DNA from: an uncultured Collinsella sp.
Lineage (GTDB): Bacteria > Actinomycetota > Coriobacteriia > Coriobacteriales > Coriobacteriaceae
Length of the DNA stretch: 7,764 nucleotides
Assembly: GCA_900550185.1 (NCBI GenBank)
Contig: URRN01000094.1
Span: forward strand, 1 to 7,764
Direction: 5' to 3'
The position numbers and the translations under genes are program-made. Below are positions 1 through 5,953 of this stretch, piece by piece (within the stretch, counting starts at the first letter, position 1; every line of letters begins with the position of its first letter). Below the pieces are notes generated by a model that ran no database searches, was not told where the DNA came from, and saw nothing but the letters and a program-made list of their open reading frames with translations.

Positions 1-77
1 CGCGCCTGCGTGGACTTGCCGGCACCGTCGACGCCCTCGAGCGTGATAAAGCTATGTTGAGCAGGCTCAAAAGCCAT
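1..77 (-). CDS. tmk: Thymidylate kinase, N-terminal fragment (runs off left edge)
   Basis: Only the first 25 codons are in the window, starting at the ATG read from 77 down to 75. They encode MAFEPAQHSFITLEGVDGAG followed by KSTQA. This holds a Walker A P-loop, GVDGAGKST (residues 15-23), preceded by the F-I-T-L-E-G strand typical of bacterial dTMP kinases. The enzyme phosphorylates dTMP to dTDP with ATP in the cytoplasm, for dTTP synthesis. An AGGAAGGG ribosome-binding site at 87-94, nine bases before the ATG, supports the start. In several actinobacteria tmk follows topA directly. Here the topoisomerase gene points the same way but is separated by an oppositely oriented zinc-ribbon gene. 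The family call rests on 25 residues; the exact GVDGAGKST form makes it fairly secure over other P-loop kinases. Confidence 0.85.
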   Translation of the reverse strand, partial: MAFEPAQHSFITLEGVDGAGKSTQA

Positions 78-86
78 GGGCGCAGC

Positions 87-94
87 CCCTTCCT
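87..94 (-). promoter_or_regulatory. Ribosome-binding site of tmk
   Basis: The minus strand reads AGGAAGGG, nine bases before the ATG at 77. It fixes the tmk start. Confidence 0.6.
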
Positions 95-129
95 ACAAGG
101 CGCGTAAATGCAGATATATCAACCAAGCC

Positions 130-158
130 ATGATACCCCAGTGCTCGGCACGTCCCAA
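130..158 (-). promoter_or_regulatory. Candidate tmk promoter
   Basis: On the minus strand a TTGGGA hexamer (153-158) is followed after exactly 17 bases by TATCAT (130-135). They match the -35 and -10 consensus at four and five of six positions. Transcription would start near 123, giving a leader of about 45 bases before the tmk ATG. tmk needs its own promoter here because the gene upstream of it points the other way. The prediction is by eye only. Confidence 0.4.
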
Positions 159-185
159 ATCCCACCTAGCCAATGGCTACTCAGG

Positions 186-242
186 CGGCAGTTAGGGACG
201 TTCCTAAACTGCCGGCCGAAAAGGAACGTCCTCAACTGCCGG
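186..242. repeat. Palindromic intergenic repeat, copy A
   Basis: This 57-bp element matches copy B (1306-1362) at 54 of 57 positions in the same orientation. It contains the core CGGCAGTT three times in alternating orientation: at the left end, inverted near 208-215 in the middle, and inverted again at the right end. The outer arms (186-205 and 222-241) are inverted repeats of 20 bp with two mismatches; the centre CTGCCGGC is nearly palindromic. It lies in the spacer between tmk and the zinc-ribbon gene, ending 18 bases before the latter's -10 box. The design resembles REP or BIME repeats. That it is common in Collinsella genomes is from memory and unchecked. Confidence 0.85.
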
Positions 243-259
243 CTTTTTGGGGTGCTGGG

Positions 260-265
260 TATAAT
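260..265 (+). promoter_or_regulatory. -10 box of the zinc-ribbon gene
   Basis: A perfect TATAAT lies 37 bases upstream of the ATG at 303, implying a transcription start near 272 and a leader of about 31 bases. No good -35 hexamer is visible: the expected place (about 237-242, TGCCGG) falls inside repeat copy A. The promoter therefore either depends on an activator or draws its -35 region from the repeat. Confidence 0.5.
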
Positions 266-302
266 CGTCGTATTGCATTGAAATGTGGCGAAAGGAGTGG
301 CA

Positions 303-1286
303 ATGTCTCGGTATTGCGCCTCGTGCGGCAAGCGTCTTGCAGATGATGCCAAGTTCTGCACCTCGTGCGGTGCACCCGTTGAGCAAACAGCCGCGAGCGA
401 TAGCCAGCCCGCTTTTGAGCAGACCGGCTCCCTTGATGCGCCGCAAGCCAAGGCGGACGACCCCCTCGCCTATAGCCCCGACCCCGCCGCAAGGGCCGAG
501 GCCGTCGAGACCACGCAGCGCATACCCGTCGCGAGCGGCTCGCCCCAACAGCAGCCGGCTCCCGCATACGCGCCCGCTTCGCCACAGACCCCCGCTCCCA
601 AAAAGAGCGGCACCGGGCCGCTTATCGCCGTTATCGTTGTGCTGGTGGCGATCATCATCGCCCTGGTCATCTTCTTTGCGATCAGACCGTTCGACAACGC
701 CGCCACGCAGACGACTGCCGAGGTAGCTAAGCTGCACCATGACGTCGACGACGATGACCTAAAGCCTCTCGGCAATCCCAACAGCCTGTACGACGATGAT
801 GACGATGACGACGAGGATGGCGGCGAAGCAACGCTCTCCGAGCAGAACCTCTACCGTCGCCTGAGCGAATACTACGACCTGCTCGAAGATCTCGACAGCC
901 AGGTCCGTGGCTGCGCGCAGAACTTCAACGGCAACTATCTGGAAGAGGATCGAACCACCCGTCAAAATCTCGCCGACGTCGCCGAGCGCACGGAGGACAC
1001 CATCGAGCAGTATTACGACATCGTCGAGGACCTGGACGTCCCGACGAGCTCCAAGAACTACAGCTCCTGGAAGGATATCATCGCCCTGTACGACGACCTG
1101 GATCACCGCATTGACGCAATCTGTGATGCCTGGGAGATCAGCCTGAAATACGCCAAGCCTGCGGACCACAAGAATGAGATCGTGGCGCCGCTGTCGCGCG
1201 ACAACGTGGCGGGCACCAATGACAATAAGTACCGCCTAGACTTTGAGGAGCGCTATCCCGGCGCTAAGCCTGTCGAGGTGAACTAG
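303..1286 (+). CDS. Zinc-ribbon single-pass membrane protein with acidic outer domain
   Basis: The product is 327 aa. The ATG at 303 is preferred over an upstream in-frame GTG at 285 because AAAGGAG (291-297) sits five bases before it and the zinc ribbon starts at once. The N terminus has two CxxC knuckles, YCASCG (C5, C8) and FCTSCG (C19, C22), a compact zinc ribbon. A Pro/Ala/Gln-rich linker (about 30-100) leads to KK and one hydrophobic segment (106-127), then R128. By the positive-inside rule the ribbon is cytoplasmic and the rest is outside. The outer part opens with a run of seven Asp (164-170) and continues as a charged, Tyr- and Asp-rich, probably helical domain (about 175-290). Proteins of this layout occur widely in Gram-positive bacteria without known function; I do not recognise a specific family. 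It is the only plus-strand gene here and is flanked by two copies of the palindromic repeat. Confidence 0.88.
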   Translation: MSRYCASCGKRLADDAKFCTSCGAPVEQTAASDSQPAFEQTGSLDAPQAKADDPLAYSPDPAARAEAVETTQRIPVASGSPQQQPAPAYAPASPQTPAPKKSGTGPLIAVIVVLVAIIIALVIFFAIRPFDNAATQTTAEVAKLHHDVDDDDLKPLGNPNSLYDDDDDDDEDGGEATLSEQNLYRRLSEYYDLLEDLDSQVRGCAQNFNGNYLEEDRTTRQNLADVAERTEDTIEQYYDIVEDLDVPTSSKNYSSWKDIIALYDDLDHRIDAICDAWEISLKYAKPADHKNEIVAPLSRDNVAGTNDNKYRLDFEERYPGAKPVEVN

Positions 1287-1304
1287 CGCTTTGTCGTTCC
1301 CGAG

Positions 1305-1362
1305 CCGGCAGTTAGGGACGTTCCTAAACTGCCGGCAGAAAAGGAACGTCCCTAACTGCCGG
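1305..1362. repeat. Palindromic intergenic repeat, copy B
   Basis: This is the second copy of the element, in the same orientation as copy A (186-242). Here the outer arms are a perfect 21-bp inverted repeat (1305-1325 and 1342-1362) around a 16-base loop that holds the perfect palindrome CTGCCGGCAG (1329-1338). The left arm can alternatively pair with the centre: 1305-1313 complements 1327-1335, so two mutually exclusive hairpins are possible. It starts 18 bases after the zinc-ribbon stop codon and would be in its 3' untranslated region, just before the terminator. Confidence 0.88.
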
Positions 1363-1364
1363 TC

Positions 1365-1406
1365 AAAAAAACGAGCGAGGATCGCGGGGTCCTCGCTCGT
1401 TTTTTT
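1365..1406. terminator. Bidirectional rho-independent terminator
   Basis: Seven A (1365-1371), the arm CGAGCGAGGA (1372-1381), an eight-base loop (1382-1389), the matching arm TCCTCGCTCG (1390-1399) and seven T (1400-1406) form a perfect 17-bp stem including the A/T tracts. The GC stem followed by a T run on either strand lets it end both the zinc-ribbon transcript and the convergent topoisomerase transcript, whose stop codon is at 1429. Confidence 0.93.
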
Positions 1407-1428
1407 GGGCAATGTTTCGACTGCGCCG

Positions 1429-4005
1429 TTACTTGTCGGCGGCTGCTTTCTTGGCAGTCGACTTCTTCGCGGTCGTCTTCTTGGCGGCAGTGGCTTTCTT
1501 AGCCGTCGTCTTCTTTGCCGTGCTCGCCTTGGTTGTGGTCTTGCGACCGCGGGCGGGCTTCTTCTCCTTGGTCGGGCAGTCCATGTTCACGCAGATGCGC
1601 CACGGGCCGCGCGCCGTGTTGACCACCACGATGGGGGCGCCGCACTCGGGGCAGGTCTCACCCGTCGCCTCGAGCTTACCGCGCGCCGGCAGAGGATAGC
1701 TCACACCGCAGTCATCGTAGTTGGTGCAGCGGATAAAGCGCTTGCCGCTCTTCTCGCTCTTGTGCGCGATCAGGTCGCCGTGACGTCCGGCCTCGGCACA
1801 CACCTTGCACTCGCCCACCTTAAGATCGGGCTCGTAGTTGGTGGGGCACGTGGGGTTCACGCAGATCTCGAAGGCCTTCTGGCGGAATGGCTGGCACTTG
1901 ATGCGCGGCGCGCCGCACTCGGGGCACACGGCGGCCTCGCCCTCGAGCGGGCTCACCTTGACGCCACTCGGCACCGGATAGGTCACGTCGCAGTCGGGCC
2001 AACCCATGCAGCCGATAAAGCTGCCGCGGGTCTTGGCGCTCGTCTTCATAACCAGGTCCTTGCCGCACTTGGGGCAGGCGCCCACGCGCGCATCGGCCGT
2101 GACGGCGTCGCTGATGGCGTCGCCCAGCTCCTGCGTATGCTTGAGCAGCTCGTCGAGCACGCCGGCCAGCAGCGCACGCGAGTGCGTCACGACATGCTCT
2201 TCGGTGTCCTCGCCGCGCTCGACGCGAGTCATGTCGCCGTCGAGCTCGCTGGTCATATCGGGGCTCGTGATGCGCGGGGCAAATTGCGTCAGCGCGTCGA
2301 TGATGGCGATGCCCAGCTGGCTCGGCTCAACGGGATCATTTTTGAGATAGCGCACGGCATACAGGCGCTCGATGATACTCGCGCGCGTGGACTTGGTACC
2401 CAGGCCGCGCTTTTCCATCTCCTGCACGAGCTTGCCCTGGCTGTAGCGCGCGGGCGGCTCGGTCTGCTTGGCCTCAAGCTTAATGTCGAACACGTCGACC
2501 GTGTCGCCCTGCTCAAGCGGCGGCATCTGCTCATCGCGCTTAAGACCGTACGGGTACGCCTCGCGGAAACCCGGGGTCACGAGCACGTCGCCCGAGGCCA
2601 CGAACGGCTCACCGTTCACATCGAGCTCGAGCTTGGTGTTCTCGATAGTCGCGGGACCCATGAGCGTCGCCAGGAAGCGACGGGCGATGAGGTCGTAGAG
2701 CTTGCGCTGGCCGCCATCGAGCGTGGACGGATCGCCCTCGCCCGTGGGGTAGATAGGCGGGTGGTCGGTGGTCTCGACCTTGCCGCGCGTGGGCTTCATG
2801 GGGCCGGCGAGCACCTTTTTGCACACGGGCGCCAGCGCCGGGTTGATCTTTGCCAGGTCGCTCACCACGGCGCCCAGATCGAGCGTCGCGGGATACACGG
2901 TGTTGTCGACACGCGGGTAGCTGATGAGACCGGCCATGTAGAGGGACTCGGCGATGCGCATGGTACGCGCAGGCGAGATGCCCTCAGCCGCGGCGGCAGC
3001 CTGCAGCGAGGTCGTCGCAAACGGCGTGGGCGGCTGCTGCTTGCGGGAGCGCTTGGTCACCGCGGCGACGGTCGCCGTCTTGGCACCGTCGACGTGACCA
3101 TACGCCGTCTCGGCAGCATCCTTGTCGGTAAAGCGCGCTGTCTTGTGCGCGATCTTAAAGCGATCGTCCTCGGCAGCGCCCTGTGCGGCACCCATGCCGC
3201 GGATCTGCCAATAGTCCTCGGGTACAAACGCCATGCGCTCGCGCTCGCGCTCGACCACCAGGGCGAGCGTCGGCGTCTGCACGCGGCCGGCAGAGCGCAC
3301 GTTACCAAAGCCGCCAAACTTGGCGAGCGTCAGGTAGCGCGTGAGCACCGCACCCCAGATGAGGTCGATGTGCTGACGGCTCTCGCCGGCATCGGCCAAG
3401 TTCTGGTCGAGCGAGACGAGATTATCGAAGGCCTGCGTGATCTCGGCCTTGGTAAACGAAGAATACTGGGCGCGGGCGACCGGCAAGTCGGGCGCCACCT
3501 CGCGCACCTTGTTGAGGGCGTCCGAACCGATCAGCTCGCCCTCGCGATCGAAGTCCGTGGCGATGATGACACTGTCGGACTTTTTGGCGAGGTTCTTGAG
3601 CGAGCGGATGAGTTCCTTCTCGGCCGGCAGCTTAATGACGGGTGCCCAGGTGAGATACGGCAGACTCTCGAGCTTCCAGCCCTTGATGGAGATGCCGTCG
3701 GCAAGAAACGGCTTGCGCTTGGTGTCGTAGGGCGGGCGTGCCAGGCCATCGGGCATGTCGGCCGGTAGCATCTCGCCGTCCTCGGTAACCGAATACCAGC
3801 CCAGCTTTTTATCGAACAGCACGCTGTCGCAAAAATCGGGCGCAAGGATGTGACCGGCCAGGCCGATGGTCACGCACTCCTCGCCCTTCCACTCAAAACG
3901 GTAGATGGCGGTGTTGTACACCTTGTCCTTTTTGGGTTTGCCCGTGGACAGACGCTCGGCGATCTGACGCGCGGCGTCGTTTTTCTCGGCGATGATGAGC
4001 TTCAA
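1429..4005 (-). CDS. topA: DNA topoisomerase IA, archaeal-type TopA, with zinc ribbons and Lys-rich tail
   Basis: This 858-aa type IA topoisomerase relaxes negatively supercoiled DNA through a 5'-phosphotyrosine link. The N-terminal TOPRIM domain has IAEK (E7) and the metal triad D151, D153, E155 in DFDREGELIG. RSAGRVQTPTL (237-247) is the conserved DNA-binding motif, and GLISYPRVDN (359-368) carries catalytic Y363 and R365, with Val where Thr is usual. GHILAPDF, QYSSFTKAEI and IDLIWGAVLTRY resemble archaeal TopA more than bacterial TopA. Four zinc ribbons follow: C644/C647/C666/C672, C694/C697/C715/C720, C733/C736/C760/C766 and C785/C788/C805/C810. The end (813-858) is a Lys/Ala/Thr tail. 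The start is TTG, placed by AGGAG (4012-4016) six bases upstream. hypB lies 54 bases upstream in the same direction and no promoter is evident between them, so shared transcription is possible. Function is secure; the archaeal-type assignment comes from motif memory. Confidence 0.95.
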   Translation of the reverse strand: MKLIIAEKNDAARQIAERLSTGKPKKDKVYNTAIYRFEWKGEECVTIGLAGHILAPDFCDSVLFDKKLGWYSVTEDGEMLPADMPDGLARPPYDTKRKPFLADGISIKGWKLESLPYLTWAPVIKLPAEKELIRSLKNLAKKSDSVIIATDFDREGELIGSDALNKVREVAPDLPVARAQYSSFTKAEITQAFDNLVSLDQNLADAGESRQHIDLIWGAVLTRYLTLAKFGGFGNVRSAGRVQTPTLALVVERERERMAFVPEDYWQIRGMGAAQGAAEDDRFKIAHKTARFTDKDAAETAYGHVDGAKTATVAAVTKRSRKQQPPTPFATTSLQAAAAAEGISPARTMRIAESLYMAGLISYPRVDNTVYPATLDLGAVVSDLAKINPALAPVCKKVLAGPMKPTRGKVETTDHPPIYPTGEGDPSTLDGGQRKLYDLIARRFLATLMGPATIENTKLELDVNGEPFVASGDVLVTPGFREAYPYGLKRDEQMPPLEQGDTVDVFDIKLEAKQTEPPARYSQGKLVQEMEKRGLGTKSTRASIIERLYAVRYLKNDPVEPSQLGIAIIDALTQFAPRITSPDMTSELDGDMTRVERGEDTEEHVVTHSRALLAGVLDELLKHTQELGDAISDAVTADARVGACPKCGKDLVMKTSAKTRGSFIGCMGWPDCDVTYPVPSGVKVSPLEGEAAVCPECGAPRIKCQPFRQKAFEICVNPTCPTNYEPDLKVGECKVCAEAGRHGDLIAHKSEKSGKRFIRCTNYDDCGVSYPLPARGKLEATGETCPECGAPIVVVNTARGPWRICVNMDCPTKEKKPARGRKTTTKASTAKKTTAKKATAAKKTTAKKSTAKKAAADK

Positions 4006-4011
4006 AAGAGG

Positions 4012-4016
4012 CTCCT
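4012..4016 (-). promoter_or_regulatory. Ribosome-binding site deciding a TTG start for the topoisomerase
   Basis: The minus strand reads AGGAG, six bases before TTG at 4005. The codons after TTG read K-L-I-I-A-E-K, the expected first strand of the TOPRIM domain, so no later ATG or GTG can be the start. Confidence 0.75.
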
Positions 4017-4059
4017 ATCTCGTGTCTCTGCGGCTACGCCCGCCCGTATGGCGGCCGAT

Positions 4060-4743
4060 TTACGCCCTTGCTTGCTCGATCTGCCCGATGAGCCAATCGC
4101 ACCAGGCATCCATGCCCTCGCCCTTGCGCGCGCTCACGGCAAACCGCGGCGCCTGCGGATTGAGGTCATCGAGTGTCTTAGTATACCTATCCATGTCAAA
4201 ATCGAAAGCCGGGGCCACGTCGACCTTATTGAGCAGCTGCGCGCCGGCGTGCTGGAAGATGCCCGGGTACTTGATGGGCTTGTCGTCGCCCTCGGGCACC
4301 GAGAGGATCATGATGGACAGGTTCTCGCCCAGGTCAAAGTCGACCGGGCAGACCAGGTTACCCACATTTTCGATAAAGATGACGTCGATGTTCTCCAGAC
4401 CGACGGCCTGGTCGAAGGCGTCGACGGCCTCCATGATCATGTTGCCCTCGAGGTGGCACAGGCCGCCCGTGTTGATCTGGATGGCGGGCATGCCGGCTTC
4501 CTTCATGGTGATGGCGTCGACGTCCGAGGCGATATCGCCCTCGATAACGGCACAGCGCAGGCTGGCTTTGCCACGCAGGCGCTCGTTGGTGCCCAGAATC
4601 GTGGTGGTCTTACCCGAGCCAGGGCTCGACAGCACATTGATCACGTAGGTGTTCGTCTGCTCAAACCGCTGACGCAGCTGATCTGCCAGGCGCTCGTTGC
4701 GCGACAGAATCGGCGACGCGATATCAATCGTTTTCTCGGCCAT
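4060..4743 (-). CDS. hypB: Hydrogenase/urease nickel incorporation GTPase HypB
   Basis: HypB is the SIMIBI-class GTPase that, with HypA, delivers nickel to the apo large subunit of [NiFe] hydrogenase in the cytoplasm; it can also serve other nickel enzymes. The 227-aa product has the P-loop SSPGSGKTT (39-47), GLCHLEG with C96 and H97, the family signature GNLVCPVDFDLGE (128-140) with C132, and the guanine-specificity motif NKVD (172-175). C96, H97 and C132 are the usual dimer-interface metal ligands. The N terminus begins directly with the G-domain region and lacks both the CxxCGC high-affinity nickel site of E. coli HypB and any His-rich stretch. ATG at 4743 is preceded by AAGGAG (4752-4757) with eight bases between. 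It follows hypA by 55 bases. Confidence 0.96.
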   Translation of the reverse strand: MAEKTIDIASPILSRNERLADQLRQRFEQTNTYVINVLSSPGSGKTTTILGTNERLRGKASLRCAVIEGDIASDVDAITMKEAGMPAIQINTGGLCHLEGNMIMEAVDAFDQAVGLENIDVIFIENVGNLVCPVDFDLGENLSIMILSVPEGDDKPIKYPGIFQHAGAQLLNKVDVAPAFDFDMDRYTKTLDDLNPQAPRFAVSARKGEGMDAWCDWLIGQIEQARA

Positions 4744-4768
4744 ACTTAGCGCTCCTTACTTTGGCCTT

Positions 4769-4774
4769 TTTATA
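4769..4774 (-). promoter_or_regulatory. Possible weak internal -10 box before hypB
   Basis: The hypA-hypB spacer reads TATAAA on the minus strand, 25 bases before the hypB ATG. No matching -35 hexamer is visible at 16-18 bases. It may be chance AT richness in a short spacer. Confidence 0.2.
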
Positions 4775-4798
4775 CCCCATCGCTAGATGGCGAGCGTG

Positions 4799-5155
4799 CT
4801 AATCGTCGGGGGTCTCGATCTCGATACTTGCGATATCGAGTTCGCGGCCATGCAGCAGACGCACGTTGGCACCGCCACATTGGGGACAACGGCAATGGAA
4901 ACGGTCGTGCTCAAAGACCTCACCGCAGTCCAGACACTCGCTTTGTGGATGGACTTCCTCCACGGCAAGCTCGCAGCCGCGCGTGAGCGGGTCCTCGTCG
5001 CGAAACGTCTCCCACGCAAAGTCAAGCGCCTCGCGCACGACCTCGGTCATATCCCCGATACGCAGCGTTACCAAAACGGCGCGCGAGGCCCCCGCCCCAC
5101 GCGCCGCGCGAATCACTGTATCGAGTATGCCGTTGACAATGCCAACCTCGTGCAT
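4799..5155 (-). CDS. hypA: Hydrogenase nickel insertion metallochaperone HypA
   Basis: The product is 118 aa, the normal HypA length. It starts MHE, the invariant nickel site (free amino group, H2, E3). The zinc site comprises two CxxC pairs, CLDC (74-77) and CPQC (90-93). HypA binds HypB and passes Ni(II) to the hydrogenase large subunit in the cytoplasm. The start at 5155 is certain because the MHE site must be N-terminal. Its ribosome-binding site AGGAG (5165-5169) is made from the last codons of tatC; only six bases separate the tatC stop from the hypA ATG, so the two are surely co-transcribed and perhaps translationally coupled. hypB follows after 55 bases. Confidence 0.96.
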   Translation of the reverse strand: MHEVGIVNGILDTVIRAARGAGASRAVLVTLRIGDMTEVVREALDFAWETFRDEDPLTRGCELAVEEVHPQSECLDCGEVFEHDRFHCRCPQCGGANVRLLHGRELDIASIEIETPDD

Positions 5156-5161
5156 ACCGAT

Positions 5162-5953
5162 TTACTCCTCGTCGTCCTCGTCGTCCGAGAACAGGTCCAG
5201 ACGGCTCACGAACAGGCCCTCCTTGCCCTCGCGCGCAGTAATGACCACGCGAGCGATGGCGAGCGAAATCTCGTAGAGCGAGAGCAGGGCGCCATACATG
5301 AGACCCAGCGTAACGGGCGAGCCGTCGGGCGTAATCACAGCCGAGCCCACAAGCAGGCCTACGTACACGTAGCGCCAGGCGCTGCGGAAGGCCGCATAGG
5401 ACACGATGTGAAAGACGGACAGATAGAAGATGATGAGCGGCAGCTCAAACGCCACACCAAAGCCGATCATAAAGAGCAGCTCCATGTTGACGTAGTTCTC
5501 CAGATCGGGCAGCGCCGTGGCGACGGCCGAAGTCTCGCCGATGAGCCACTCAAAGCCCGCAGGAATGATGATGAAATAGCAGAAAATGGCGCCCAGGAAG
5601 AACAGCACCGTCGAGGCGAGCACCGTGGGCACAACCCACTTGCGCTCGTTGGGGCGCAGTGCCGGCAGGAAAAATGCCAGGATCTGCCAGATGATCATGG
5701 GCGTGCACATGACCACGGCCATCTTGATGGCCAGCGAGAAGCGCAGGCCAAAACCGCCGAGCGTGGTGGTGATGTAGAACTTACCGTCCGGCACAAAGGA
5801 GCGGATGGGGTCTTCCAAGATGTCGAGCACCACGGGCGTGGCAAAGTACAGCACGATGGCGGCGGCAAACACCGACACGACCACGATGGTCAGGCGGCGA
5901 CGGAGCTCTCCCAGGTGATCGAAGAGCGGCATACGCGCAGGTCCGATAGGCAT
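5162..5953 (-). CDS. tatC: Sec-independent protein translocase subunit TatC
   Basis: TatC is the membrane receptor for twin-arginine signal peptides of folded proteins. The 263-aa product has HLGELRRR (13-20) before the first membrane segment, FLPALRPNERK (95-105) with the signal-peptide-binding glutamate E103, FGVAFELP (165-172) with E170, and ITPDGSP (207-213) before the last segments. Six hydrophobic segments can be placed at about 22-40, 74-97, 107-131, 157-180, 194-207 and 214-238. The C terminus is a short acidic tail, SDDEDDEE. ATG at 5953 shares one base with the stop of the preceding tat gene and has GGAGG (5963-5967) nine bases upstream. A second in-frame ATG at 5932 has no such site and is rejected as the start. 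Confidence 0.97.
   Translation of the reverse strand: MPIGPARMPLFDHLGELRRRLTIVVVSVFAAAIVLYFATPVVLDILEDPIRSFVPDGKFYITTTLGGFGLRFSLAIKMAVVMCTPMIIWQILAFFLPALRPNERKWVVPTVLASTVLFFLGAIFCYFIIIPAGFEWLIGETSAVATALPDLENYVNMELLFMIGFGVAFELPLIIFYLSVFHIVSYAAFRSAWRYVYVGLLVGSAVITPDGSPVTLGLMYGALLSLYEISLAIARVVITAREGKEGLFVSRLDLFSDDEDDEE

Noticed and set aside
186..248. Repeat copy A plus T run (244-248) as a rho-independent terminator
   Set aside because: No plus-strand gene lies upstream within view for it to terminate, and the T run is short; the structure is explained by the repeat.
204..740. 178-codon minus-strand frame opposite the zinc-ribbon gene
   Set aside because: It crosses repeat copy A and the -10 box; the zinc-ribbon frame has a start signal, CxxC pairs and a membrane segment, and this has none.
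1291..3768. 825-codon open frame on the plus strand opposite the topoisomerase
   Set aside because: It mirrors the codon pattern of a clearly real gene in GC-rich DNA, has an Ala/Arg/His/Leu-rich product with no motif, and reads through repeat copy B and the terminator.
3850..4749. 299-codon plus-strand open frame opposite hypB
   Set aside because: It is a shadow of hypB and the start of the topoisomerase gene; no motif is seen in the product.
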